Assembly: GCA_964588995.1 (NCBI GenBank)
Contig: CAZPQM010000009.1
Span: 9,843 to 73,842 of the forward strand
Source: CAZPQM01 sp964588995
Lineage (GTDB): Bacteria > Pseudomonadota > Alphaproteobacteria > Rickettsiales > UBA8987
Length of the DNA: 64,000 bases
Direction: 5' to 3'
Shown here: positions 45,061 to 51,596 of the stretch, piece after piece
Numbering within the stretch: position 1 is the stretch's first letter
Layout: the number at the start of each line of letters is the position of its first letter
Position numbers and translations under genes: made by a program
Notes under the pieces: generated by a model
Database searches by the model: none
Told to the model about the DNA's origin: nothing
Seen by the model: the letters and a program-made list of their open reading frames with translations, nothing else

Positions 45061-45153
45061 TGCGAACAGTTACGCCAGCCGGAAGCGCAGGAAGCCACCG
45101 AAACCCCAACCAGCAAAGACTGGATGGGCTACAAAGACTGGAATTTTAATTAG
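45061..45153 (+). pseudogene. Second short coding remnant
   Basis: Thirty codons open after a TAG, ending SKDWMGYKDWNFN and a stop. No start codon. The sequence between the two remnants (44929-45060) shows nothing I can name beyond a GC-rich inverted stretch. Weak support. Confidence 0.25.
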
Positions 45154-45154
45154 C

Positions 45155-45183
45155 TTGGAGAAAAGGTAAAAATATGTTATTAT
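45155..45183 (+). promoter_or_regulatory. Promoter for micro-ORF copy B
   Basis: TTGGAG (45155-45160), 17-base spacer, TATTAT (45178-45183), lying just outside the 229-bp repeat and 44 bases before the ATG. Copy A has different upstream sequence. Confidence 0.5.
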
Positions 45184-45226
45184 ACAACTGTTTTCTTACG
45201 TTCCCTTTGGAGGCCTAAAGGACAAA

Positions 45227-45370
45227 ATGTGGGGCCTGTTCCTTTATGGAGGAGCAAGGCTAATAATTTATGTCGTCCGCTATCTGGACGACGATAACGA
45301 CGGCGGCGACGATGATGGTGGTGGTGGAACGGTAATACCGCTACCCTCGAACTCGAAAAAAGCCGCTTAA
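45227..45370 (+). CDS. Predicted 47-residue membrane micro-protein, copy B
   Basis: The same ORF as at 20573-20716: hydrophobic N-terminal segment, acidic Gly/Asp run, short polar tail. AAAGGA lies 4 bases before the ATG. The antisense His/Arg-rich reading frames over it are shadows. Here it has a recognisable promoter upstream and the same terminator downstream, making it a complete transcription unit next to a transposable element. Confidence 0.55.
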   Translation: MWGLFLYGGARLIIYVVRYLDDDNDGGDDDGGGGTVIPLPSNSKKAA

Positions 45371-45373
45371 AAA

Positions 45374-45439
45374 GCGCCCGCACTGTTGGAGGTATTTGTC
45401 GCAAGGCAAATCGGACCTCCCCGGTGCGGGGCTTTTTTT
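45374..45439 (+). terminator. Long hairpin terminator of micro-ORF, copy B
   Basis: GCCCGCAC/GTGCGGGGC stem continued by GGAGGT/ACCTCC and ATTTG/CAAAT, followed by seven T. Confidence 0.8.
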
Positions 45440-45502
45440 GCATCCCAATAAACCTCCACCTCCGGTGGAGGACTGGACGTGTTCTACATAGTAGTTAGGA
45501 TA

Positions 45503-45540
45503 CCTCCGCGCTTGAATCACGAAGTGATCAAGAACGGAGG
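45503..45540 (+). promoter_or_regulatory. Hairpin sequestering the tnpA ribosome site
   Basis: CCTCCG (45503-45508) pairs with CGGAGG (45535-45540), and inside it CTTGA-TCAC pairs with GTGA-TCAAG. The paired GGAGG is the Shine-Dalgarno, 5 bases before the tnpA ATG, so translation would be repressed. This control is known for IS200. Confidence 0.7.
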
Positions 45541-45545
45541 TTGTA

Positions 45546-45980
45546 ATGGACTACAACACATTATCGCATTCCACGTGGGAGTGCAAATATCACATCGTAT
45601 TCGGTAGTAAATACCGGACGAAGCGCCTTTATGGCGATTTACGTCGTGAACTAAGGGATTTATTCCATAAATTAGCGCAACAGAAGGGATGTTTTATCGA
45701 AGAGGGCCATATGATGCCTGACCATGTGCACATGCTTATCAGCATACCACCGAAATATTCGGTAGCGCACATAGTCGGCTTTCTCAAGGGGAAGACGGCA
45801 CTGTATGTAGCCAATAAATATGCCCGGAAGCGACGATATAAAGGCTATCATTTCTGGGCCCGGGGATATTTTGTTTCCACGACCGGTTATAATGAGGAGG
45901 TCGTCAGACGTTATATCCAGAACCAGGAAAAGAACGATAAGAAAAGCGATTACGCCGAACTTTTTACCAAAGCTTATTAA
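45546..45980 (+). CDS. tnpA: IS200-family Y1 transposase TnpA
   Basis: Single-strand HUH transposase of 144 residues, the full family length. HUH motif HVH at residues 60-62 (MPDHVHMLISIPPK); the nucleophile is probably Tyr123 in RRYIQNQE, which fits the YxxxQ pattern. Frame intact, so it may be active. No tnpB follows. It sits between the micro-ORF cassette and an IS1-type remnant. Confidence 0.92.
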   Translation: MDYNTLSHSTWECKYHIVFGSKYRTKRLYGDLRRELRDLFHKLAQQKGCFIEEGHMMPDHVHMLISIPPKYSVAHIVGFLKGKTALYVANKYARKRRYKGYHFWARGYFVSTTGYNEEVVRRYIQNQEKNDKKSDYAELFTKAY

Positions 45981-46122
45981 CGCATAACATAACCACTTCC
46001 AGTGGTTCAAGCGCAGCGTTTCAAACCTCCCCCTCTGGGGGAGGTCAGTGACTTTATGCCAATTAACCTCCATCTACGATGGAGGTTAATGACTTTATCC
46101 CCAAATTTTGAAGGAAAACATC

Positions 46123-46212
46123 ATGGCACTGACACGTACTCAGGCGCCAACCGCGTTGGATGCATGGATTCGAAGCACGCATCAAGCTGACGAGCGGCAG
46201 CGGTTAACCTAA
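46123..46212 (+). CDS. Possible 29-residue ORF or truncated gene start
   Basis: GAAGGA 7 bases before ATG, then MALTRTQAPTALDAWIRSTH and a short polar end. Good ribosome site and codon use but very short. Probably the 5' piece of a gene broken when the neighbouring elements inserted. Confidence 0.25.
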   Translation: MALTRTQAPTALDAWIRSTHQADERQRLT

Positions 46213-46259
46213 TGACGAGCAGGGTGGGTTGGCGCCGCTTTTCTCGTCGGGCTTACTAA

Positions 46260-46539
46260 CCCTACTCGAATCGAACCTGAGCTTCTCATCCGTCCTTTCC
46301 AGCATGTTCCGGCGCAACACTATGCTACCGATGCGTTTCGGGCTTATGAGATGTTACCCAAAGAGCGACATGTTATCACGAAGAAACGCACCACGACGGT
46401 TGAAAATATCAACGGTTAGCTTAGGCATTATTTGGCTATATTCCACAGAAAAACAACATGTTACAGCAAGTCAGTCAGAGCAATGTACGCTACTGTAACG
46501 CTTTTTCAACATAACAATATCCTTGAACATATAGTATAA
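46260..46539 (+). pseudogene. IS1-family transposase remnant (C-terminal part)
   Basis: One frame reads QHYATDAFRAYEMLPKERHV, ITKKRTTTVENING, stop (TAG 46417-46419), LRHYLAIFHRKTTCYSKSV, ending at 46539. The block RHYLAxFxRKTxCYSKS is typical of IS1-type InsB C-termini. The in-frame stop and missing N-terminal half show decay. The rest of the gap 45981-46610 holds only the IS200 right end and a promoter. Confidence 0.7.
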
Positions 46540-46595
46540 GTACCAATGCCCAATCGATTATCTGCCCTGAGTTAACGTTTTCTTAATCTATTAAT

Positions 46596-46603
46596 GCTAT
46601 AAT
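46596..46603 (+). promoter_or_regulatory. Extended -10 promoter of lipoprotein array, probably leaderless
   Basis: TGCTATAAT spans 46595-46603, 7 bases before the ATG at 46611. GTTAAC at 46571-46576 lies upstream. No Shine-Dalgarno can fit between. Confidence 0.6.
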
Positions 46604-46610
46604 ACGCATT

Positions 46611-46961
46611 ATGGGTAATTATGTAAAATTATTGCGAAAACAAGGGGTTATTATCTTCGTCATTTCCCTCGCGTTACTACTGCCCGGATGCGCTGATACG
46701 TATCAGGATTTCGGTCGGCATTCGATGTGGACACCTAAACCGCTCATGCTCACTCGCGGTATCCCCCAAGGGGATGACAGCTACAGCATTGGTTTTCGCG
46801 ATGGTTGTAATACGATGCTCGGTGTAGTCGGTTCCGGGATGTTGCGCATGCATGATATAGGATACGACGTTAATCGGGGCATTGAAGACAAAGATTATTA
46901 TTTAGGGATTCGTATGGGGCAGGCCTACTGCACCTACGGACAGGATCCGGGAACGTTCTGA
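46611..46961 (+). CDS. Tandem lipoprotein paralogue 1
   Basis: 116 residues; lipobox LLPGC (Cys27). The most divergent of five neighbouring paralogues: GDDSYSIGFRDGCNTMLG matches the GW-x-x-GC-x-x-G core with Phe for Trp, and DYYLGIRMGQAYCTYG matches the YY-x-x-W-K-D-x-F-x-YC core with several changes. The Cys pair is kept. Predicted exported and acylated. No known family. The probable promoter ends 7 bases upstream; gene 2 starts 1 base after its stop. Confidence 0.65.
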   Translation: MGNYVKLLRKQGVIIFVISLALLLPGCADTYQDFGRHSMWTPKPLMLTRGIPQGDDSYSIGFRDGCNTMLGVVGSGMLRMHDIGYDVNRGIEDKDYYLGIRMGQAYCTYGQDPGTF

Positions 46962-46962
46962 T

Positions 46963-47325
46963 ATGCTGCACGATCGTTACCGGATATGTCCGATAATAAA
47001 AAAGCATTCCTTACACGCTTTAATATTATTTTGTTTTATCGGATTAGGTGCCTGCACCGGAAAGGATGGAAGTTTTGACCTGCGTAAACCCTATACGCTG
47101 GACCTTACGCCGCCGGAAGGGCCGAGAGAATATGAACAGGGCTGGACAGAGGGGTGTGAAAGCGGCATGAGCGCTTACGGTAATAACTTTTATAAGATAT
47201 TTGGCGTTTATGAACTACAGATGGATCCGGAATTGCGCCAGAACCGGATGTATTATCAGGCATGGAAAGACGCGTTCGTCTATTGCGCGATTTTCTGGTC
47301 TACCACCTTATCGGATAGAATATAA
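46963..47325 (+). CDS. Tandem lipoprotein paralogue 2
   Basis: 120 residues; basic N-terminus, hydrophobic segment, lipobox GLGAC (Cys31). Core: EYEQGWTEGCESGMSAYGNN, FYKIF, then MYYQAWKDAFVYCAIFW. The mature part is short and helical with two conserved Cys that may pair in the periplasm. Its last base is the first of the next gene's ATG (TAATG). Confidence 0.7.
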   Translation: MLHDRYRICPIIKKHSLHALILFCFIGLGACTGKDGSFDLRKPYTLDLTPPEGPREYEQGWTEGCESGMSAYGNNFYKIFGVYELQMDPELRQNRMYYQAWKDAFVYCAIFWSTTLSDRI

Positions 47326-47681
47326 TGCATTATTTAACGCTCAAATTTGTTAATAACAAAGCCAATGGTAACCTACTTTTAGTTTCCTTCGTATTGATAG
47401 GCTTTTTATTGCAGGGCTGCACGCCTGTACCTCCATGGCAAAAATGGATGCTCGAAGGCCCGCCGCCGGGGCAGGAATATACCCCGAAATATGTCGATGG
47501 ATGGAAGCATGGTTGCGAAACCGGGATTTCTGCTTCCGCCAACCAGTGGTATAAAATGTTTTATAAATTTCGGCAGGATCCTTACGCGGCGCAGGATCGT
47601 GTGTACTACAAAGGATGGAAGGACGCCTTCGATTACTGCCAGCGCTACGTCAATCAGTATAAGCGGAGGCAGTTGTTATAA
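47325..47681 (+). CDS. Tandem lipoprotein paralogue 3
   Basis: 118 residues; lipobox LLQGC (Cys32). Core: KYVDGWKHGCETGISASANQ, WYKMFYKFRQDPY, VYYKGWKDAFDYCQRYV. Pro-rich linker after the Cys (TPVPPWQ, GPPPGQ). Joined to both neighbours by TAATG overlaps, so translation is coupled through the array. Confidence 0.7.
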   Translation: MHYLTLKFVNNKANGNLLLVSFVLIGFLLQGCTPVPPWQKWMLEGPPPGQEYTPKYVDGWKHGCETGISASANQWYKMFYKFRQDPYAAQDRVYYKGWKDAFDYCQRYVNQYKRRQLL

Positions 47682-48139
47682 TGCCAGGTTTCAGCTCTCT
47701 GCTTTCAGGTTCCAGAACAAGGCTTTCTTCGCGAATGTCAGTTTGCGATAGGCGAGCTTCTGTGACTAGAAACGCCTCAAACGCACGTGGAGGCATAGTT
47801 AGTGCTTCATGGAACAATCCCATATTGTTGCTACCTGCTGTCTGCTGCCTGCTGCTTGCCAGTTGCGACTATCGCGAAGCGACGGAAATTTTTACCAAGC
47901 CACGCCCTTGGAATATAGGCGATACGCCGGAGGGGTCACCGACCTTTCGTCAGGGCTGGGAAGATGGCTGTGATACCGGTTTAGGGGCCTATGGCGGGCT
48001 GGCTTACCGCACCAAGGCCTATAAATTCCGACAGGATATTACGCAGATCGAGAACCCGGAATATTATCGGGCTTGGAAAGATGCGTTCACCTATTGCCGT
48101 TGGTATGTGTGGAACTGGACACGGGGATGGCACGAATGA
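47681..48139 (+). CDS. Tandem lipoprotein paralogue 4
   Basis: 152 residues from the TAATG-coupled ATG, but its leader is then unusually long (62 residues to the lipobox LLASC). A GTG at 47762, with AGGCGAG upstream, would give a normal 35-residue leader and may be the true start. Core: TFRQGWEDGCDTGLGAYGG, YKFRQDI, EYYRAWKDAFTYCRWYV. The extra 5' stretch has short internal repeats and may be an insertion. Confidence 0.65.
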   Translation: MPGFSSLLSGSRTRLSSRMSVCDRRASVTRNASNARGGIVSASWNNPILLLPAVCCLLLASCDYREATEIFTKPRPWNIGDTPEGSPTFRQGWEDGCDTGLGAYGGLAYRTKAYKFRQDITQIENPEYYRAWKDAFTYCRWYVWNWTRGWHE

Positions 48140-48759
48140 GTTCGGATAACCCCCTGTTTCGTCGCATATTACATGCCGCTATCGTACGAATGAGGCGGCA
48201 CCGGCAACCTATATACGCTTTCCCGGTAGTGGTAGTCTGTTTGCTGCTCTCCGCATGCGGCGATTTCAAGCCGGTCTCGAATATTTATGACCTTCCTTAT
48301 GCCTACCCGCCCAACGCACCGCCGGAATATAAAGCAGGCTGGGAACATGGCTGTAAAACCGGCTTCAGCTCCATGGGTAACCTGTTTATCAAAACGTTCT
48401 ATAAATTCACGCAGGACGAGAATATGCGCAGAAATCCCTCCTATATGAGAGCGTGGATTGATTCCTTCGATTATTGCCGTTCGGTAGTTAACCGCTTGCA
48501 AGCCGGTAGCGGACGTACGCTGGCGGAAGGCGAGGCTCCGGCGGTATTAAGTAATTCAGGCCTGAATATTCGTCCGAATTACGATGTGCGTGATACGGTC
48601 GGTATTACGAAAAGCGGGATGAAGCTGGGTATTTTCCAAGGGCTGGATATTCCCGGATGGGGAAGCGCTGGCTGGGGGAAAAATGTCGGTTGCCAGAAAG
48701 ACTGGCTATGGCGCACACCGGAGGGGTGTTATCCCGGCGGGTATGGATGGAATAACTAA
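48136..48759 (+). CDS. Tandem lipoprotein paralogue 5 with C-terminal extension
   Basis: 207 residues from the ATG at 48136, which overlaps the previous stop (ATGA). Lipobox LLSAC. Core: EYKAGWEHGCKTGFSSMGN, FYKFTQDEN, SYMRAWIDSFDYCRSVV. After the core it has about 85 extra residues rich in Gly, Trp and Asn with two more Cys (NVGCQKDW, EGCYPGGYGW), so it may be the functional end member of the set. It converges on the OpgC-like gene, overlapping by 4 bases. Confidence 0.7.
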   Translation: MSSDNPLFRRILHAAIVRMRRHRQPIYAFPVVVVCLLLSACGDFKPVSNIYDLPYAYPPNAPPEYKAGWEHGCKTGFSSMGNLFIKTFYKFTQDENMRRNPSYMRAWIDSFDYCRSVVNRLQAGSGRTLAEGEAPAVLSNSGLNIRPNYDVRDTVGITKSGMKLGIFQGLDIPGWGSAGWGKNVGCQKDWLWRTPEGCYPGGYGWNN

Positions 48760-49886
48760 CGTGCTGCTTTACGTCTGCTTGCCCAATAGTGGGAGAGGTA
48801 AGCCGGTAGGGTAAGAAAGATCACGATCCCGAGTGTGGCGAGCATATCGAACAGGAAAAACAACGTTTCATCGATGATAAAACCGGCAATATAGAACCGC
48901 GCCCAGCTGTAGCAATAGATAAGGGGAATGTGAAAGGCGAAGACCTGTAGCGAATAGCGACCAATAAAGGCAAGCCAGCGAAGTAGCAAGATGACAGGCC
49001 GCTTATGGGCATGGTGTCGGCACGCTAAAATCGCCCACGGAATCAGATAAGCCAGCACGATCAGGTTGATCATACGCAACCAACCCAGATAGGTTTTATC
49101 CGAATGCACAAAATAGGCAAAGTGGTATAAAGAACTTAGATCTACGGCTGTTTGAATATGATCAATCCGGTAGAGAGTACATAAGGTAATCAACACAATA
49201 AAGGTGCTAAGCGCCAGTATGGTGAGTCCGTTTCGTTTCGGAACCGGATTATTTTCAATCAAAAAATACACGCCTGCATAGGCACCCAGCACAAAGAGGA
49301 TCTGCCAGGCAATCAGGTTAAAATAACCCAGATAAAGAGGCGGTTCAAAGAGGGTGATATCGGCATATAACCCTATTTGCGCAAGCGCCCAAAGCGCAAG
49401 ACTAAAGCACAAAAATCCGATATGGCGACGGCTGGCAAAATGATAGATGATTGGCATCAGCAAGCTGAAAATCACAAACATCGGCAGGATATCGAGCAGG
49501 TACGGCTGATATAAAAACACCGAGGCAAGCGCACCAGCTTTTAATGGCTCATTCCACATCATTCCGGTGTCAGGCCAGTACCATTCCCAATAGGGCCCGA
49601 AACTGTAAAGTCCGTGAAATAGCGCAATCACGACGAACAGGGTGGCCAGATGATACAGGTAAATTCGCAACGCACGTTTACGCGCTAGTGTGCCATGCAG
49701 TTCACGGGGTTTGCGTGACAAGGTCAAAACGGCGACCAGGCCGGAGATAAAAACAAATCCTTCCGCGACCGTTGTCCCGCCGAACATATTCCCCACTACT
49801 TGCGACGCACGATTCTCGACATGCATCAGCACCATGCCGACAATACAGGCACCGCGAAAGGCATCAATGGCATGAATACGTTGCAT
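48756..49886 (-). CDS. OpgC-type membrane acyltransferase
   Basis: About 376 residues from the ATG at 49886 (AAGG 7 bases upstream); 49901 is the alternative. Ten or so membrane helices. It opens IHAIDAFRGACIVGMVLMHV and has FGGTTVAEGFVFISGLVAVL and LPMFVIFSLLMPIIYHFAS, the pattern of OpgC, which succinylates periplasmic glucans. No opgG/opgH is present, so the acceptor is open. It overlaps the last lipoprotein gene tail to tail. Confidence 0.75.
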   Translation of the reverse strand: MQRIHAIDAFRGACIVGMVLMHVENRASQVVGNMFGGTTVAEGFVFISGLVAVLTLSRKPRELHGTLARKRALRIYLYHLATLFVVIALFHGLYSFGPYWEWYWPDTGMMWNEPLKAGALASVFLYQPYLLDILPMFVIFSLLMPIIYHFASRRHIGFLCFSLALWALAQIGLYADITLFEPPLYLGYFNLIAWQILFVLGAYAGVYFLIENNPVPKRNGLTILALSTFIVLITLCTLYRIDHIQTAVDLSSLYHFAYFVHSDKTYLGWLRMINLIVLAYLIPWAILACRHHAHKRPVILLLRWLAFIGRYSLQVFAFHIPLIYCYSWARFYIAGFIIDETLFFLFDMLATLGIVIFLTLPAYLSHYWASRRKAAR

Positions 49887-49934
49887 AGTGCGCGCCTTCA
49901 TAGCAGAAGGTAGCGCAAGATACAGCAGTTAATA

Positions 49935-50363
49935 TTATGAAAGAAACAGCGCCTGTTCCGCCAGCCGCCGCCGGTACAGCCCGCGCAGCCAGCGCCCACC
50001 AGCATAGGACCAACGCGGGAACTCCTCAGCCGCCGCATGGTATTCACCCCGATTCAGCTTTTGCCGCAGCGTGGATCGTTGCAGGGCCCCCACACCGAGA
50101 TTGAACGCAAAACTGACCAGCGCGCCATATTCGCCATCATTGAGCGGCACCCGAATATAGCGAATAACTCCACGCGCGTGATCCGCTATATCCCTTTGTA
50201 AGCGATCCTCCGCCTCGACAGGGCTAATCTGCATGCCTTCGGTCACGTCATGCGTACTGCCATAGCCGATGGTCCAGACACCTACACTATCCTGATAGGC
50301 CGATAGCTTGAGCCCTTCAAAGCGCTTGATGAGGTCAATAGCTGGTTGGGGTACGGGGCGCAT
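49935..50363 (-). CDS. Phage-type lysozyme (GH24 endolysin)
   Basis: Muramidase of 142 residues. The catalytic Glu is in LIKRFEGLKLSAYQDSVGVW, followed by TIGYGSTHDV (Thr) and the alpha-helical lobe ALVSFAFNLGVGALQRST, and RWSYAGGRWLRGLYRRR. GGAAGGAG precedes the ATG. No signal peptide, so it needs the holin encoded upstream. Part of the phage/GTA remnant read leftwards from 53.8 kb, but separated from the holin by a 480-base repeat block. Confidence 0.9.
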   Translation of the reverse strand: MRPVPQPAIDLIKRFEGLKLSAYQDSVGVWTIGYGSTHDVTEGMQISPVEAEDRLQRDIADHARGVIRYIRVPLNDGEYGALVSFAFNLGVGALQRSTLRQKLNRGEYHAAAEEFPRWSYAGGRWLRGLYRRRLAEQALFLS

Positions 50364-50379
50364 AATATGACTCCTTCCT

Positions 50380-50815
50380 TGCGGGGCACTTTTTTACTCC
50401 GCCTGTTGACGCGGCACTCCTTTACTCCCCCTCCAGCTTGCGGCGTACTTTTCTACTCCTCCCCTCGCTTGCGGGGGGGAGGTTGGGAGGGGGGCATATA
50501 GTCATCCTGAACTGGATTCAGGATCTCTTGCTCTTTATTCCATCCTGAGATTCCAGCGTTCGCTGGAATGACGTGCGCAGGCAGGGGAGGACGCGTTATC
50601 ATTCCCTCTCCCATAGATAGGGAGAGGTTATCTTCTTTATTCCCTCTCCCGCATGCCGAGAGGGCTAGGGTGAGGGTTAGGGCGACTCATCATTGCGAGC
50701 GACCAACGGGAGCGCGGCAATCCCATGCTGCAGCACCAGATCGCTTCACTGCGTTCGCGATGACGGGGTAGTAGATCCTTCGACTACGCTGACGCTCCGC
50801 TCAGGATGACATATC
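50380..50815. repeat. Repeat block between lysozyme and holin genes
   Basis: No gene. It contains three degenerate direct repeats of about 40 bases around TTTACTCC (50391-50455), the C/G-rich element shared with 21.65 kb (about 50461-50497), and palindromic units: GTCATCCTGAACTGGATTCAGGATC, ATTCCAGCGTTCGCTGGAAT, two CCCTCTCCC-type hairpins, CATTGCGAGCGACCAACGGG, ATCGCTTCACTGCGTTCGCG and a CTTCGACTACGCTGACGCTC unit. The largest concentration of dispersed repeats in the window. Confidence 0.8.
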
Positions 50816-50842
50816 ACCTAACCACCTTGACACCCCCACCAC

Positions 50843-51289
50843 TTACTCACCTCGATATTTCCGCACATGGCGCGCGCCGAACCAGAAGGAGATAATCGCG
50901 GCGAATATAGCCTGATCCTCCGCCGTCCAGAACAGCCAGGGCCGGTCGATCAGTGCCTCTAGCCCCAGCTGCTCAATCGTGGCAAGCTTCACCCCGGCAT
51001 AAAGCAGGAAAAACAGGTAGGTAATGACCGGGCGAACCGATCCACGCAGCGCGTCAATCCAGCGAATACCAATCGGCGTGACCCGTTCATTCAGCGCGCC
51101 ACTTTCAGCGATATCCGCCTGAATCGAAATGTCCTCAAGCTTATGCCGATGCCCCTCAAGCGCCATCCGCATCTGCATTTCCATCACGGTGAGTTCGTGC
51201 TGCTTGTCCCGTGCGTCCTGAAAATATTTCAGTATTTCAGGTGCGAGTGAGGTCAGGAAGCCGAGGAATGAACCAAGGAGTGTGAGCAT
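50843..51289 (-). CDS. Holin, GTA 3TM family
   Basis: 148 residues. One N-terminal hydrophobic segment (TLLGSFLGFLTSLAPEILKY), a helical charged middle (QHELTVMEMQMRMALEGHRH), then two C-terminal helices (VRPVITYLFFLLYAGVKLA and QAIFAAIISFWFGARHV). This matches the holin family linked to gene-transfer-agent release. It would let the lysozyme cross the inner membrane. Confidence 0.8.
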   Translation of the reverse strand: MLTLLGSFLGFLTSLAPEILKYFQDARDKQHELTVMEMQMRMALEGHRHKLEDISIQADIAESGALNERVTPIGIRWIDALRGSVRPVITYLFFLLYAGVKLATIEQLGLEALIDRPWLFWTAEDQAIFAAIISFWFGARHVRKYRGE

Positions 51290-51356
51290 GTGCGTTCTTT
51301 CTTTTTTTATTGATGATAGTCGTCATTGCGGGCCTGCTTTTACAAACGCGGCTCAC

Positions 51357-51596
51357 TCAGCCTCCAAGATTTTGCCGGAGCCAGGCTTTTACACCTAGAA
51401 TCAGTACCGTAGTCATCCCGACCAAAAATGTCGCAATCGCGTAGCGTTTAACGATTCTCCGCGTCTCAAGACTGGCCAGCCGCAACTCGCGAAGATAGGC
51501 AAAATCCTGTTGTGTCAGAATGGGCTGATCCGGGTTCACGCCAAGCTCTTCCAGTGTCTCCCGTACAGTGCGTTTAATCAGCTCTTCTTCGCTCAT
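51357..51596 (-). CDS. Small membrane protein of phage block (DUF6127-like)
   Basis: 79 residues: a soluble helical start (EEELIKRTVRETLEELGVNP, QDFAYLRELRLASLE) and one C-terminal helix (YAIATFLVGMTTVLILGVKAW). The layout matches small proteins found before holins in alphaproteobacterial phages. It overlaps the tail-protein gene by 4 bases (ATGA) and is 67 bases from the holin. Confidence 0.6.
   Translation of the reverse strand: MSEEELIKRTVRETLEELGVNPDQPILTQQDFAYLRELRLASLETRRIVKRYAIATFLVGMTTVLILGVKAWLRQNLGG

Larger units (their letters stand above)
45211..45439 (+). repeat. 229-bp cassette, copy B
   Basis: Inverse of 20504-20732, identical in every base I compared. It ends at the T-run of the terminator, 13 bases before the first IS200 hairpin. 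Confidence 0.9.
45453..46099 (+). mobile_element. IS200/IS605-family element (tnpA only)
   Basis: About 650 bp. The left end has the hairpin CCTCCACC-TCC-GGTGGAGG (45453-45471). The right end has two hairpins, CCTCCCCC-TCT-GGGGGAGG (46026-46044) and AACCTCCAT-CTACG-ATGGAGGTT (46065-46087), each followed by TGACTTTAT. Such subterminal hairpins and lack of terminal inverted repeats are usual for the family. Exact ends are uncertain. Confidence 0.75.

Noticed and set aside
45180..45443. Frame rich in His and Arg (FHHHHHRRRRRYRR), also present at 20539-20754
   Set aside because: It is the antisense of the Asp/Gly run of the 47-residue micro-ORF and crosses its terminator hairpin.
50380..50815. 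Possible CRISPR array in the repeat block
   Set aside because: Units differ in sequence and length, are imperfect palindromes of several families, and there are no regular spacers or cas genes.
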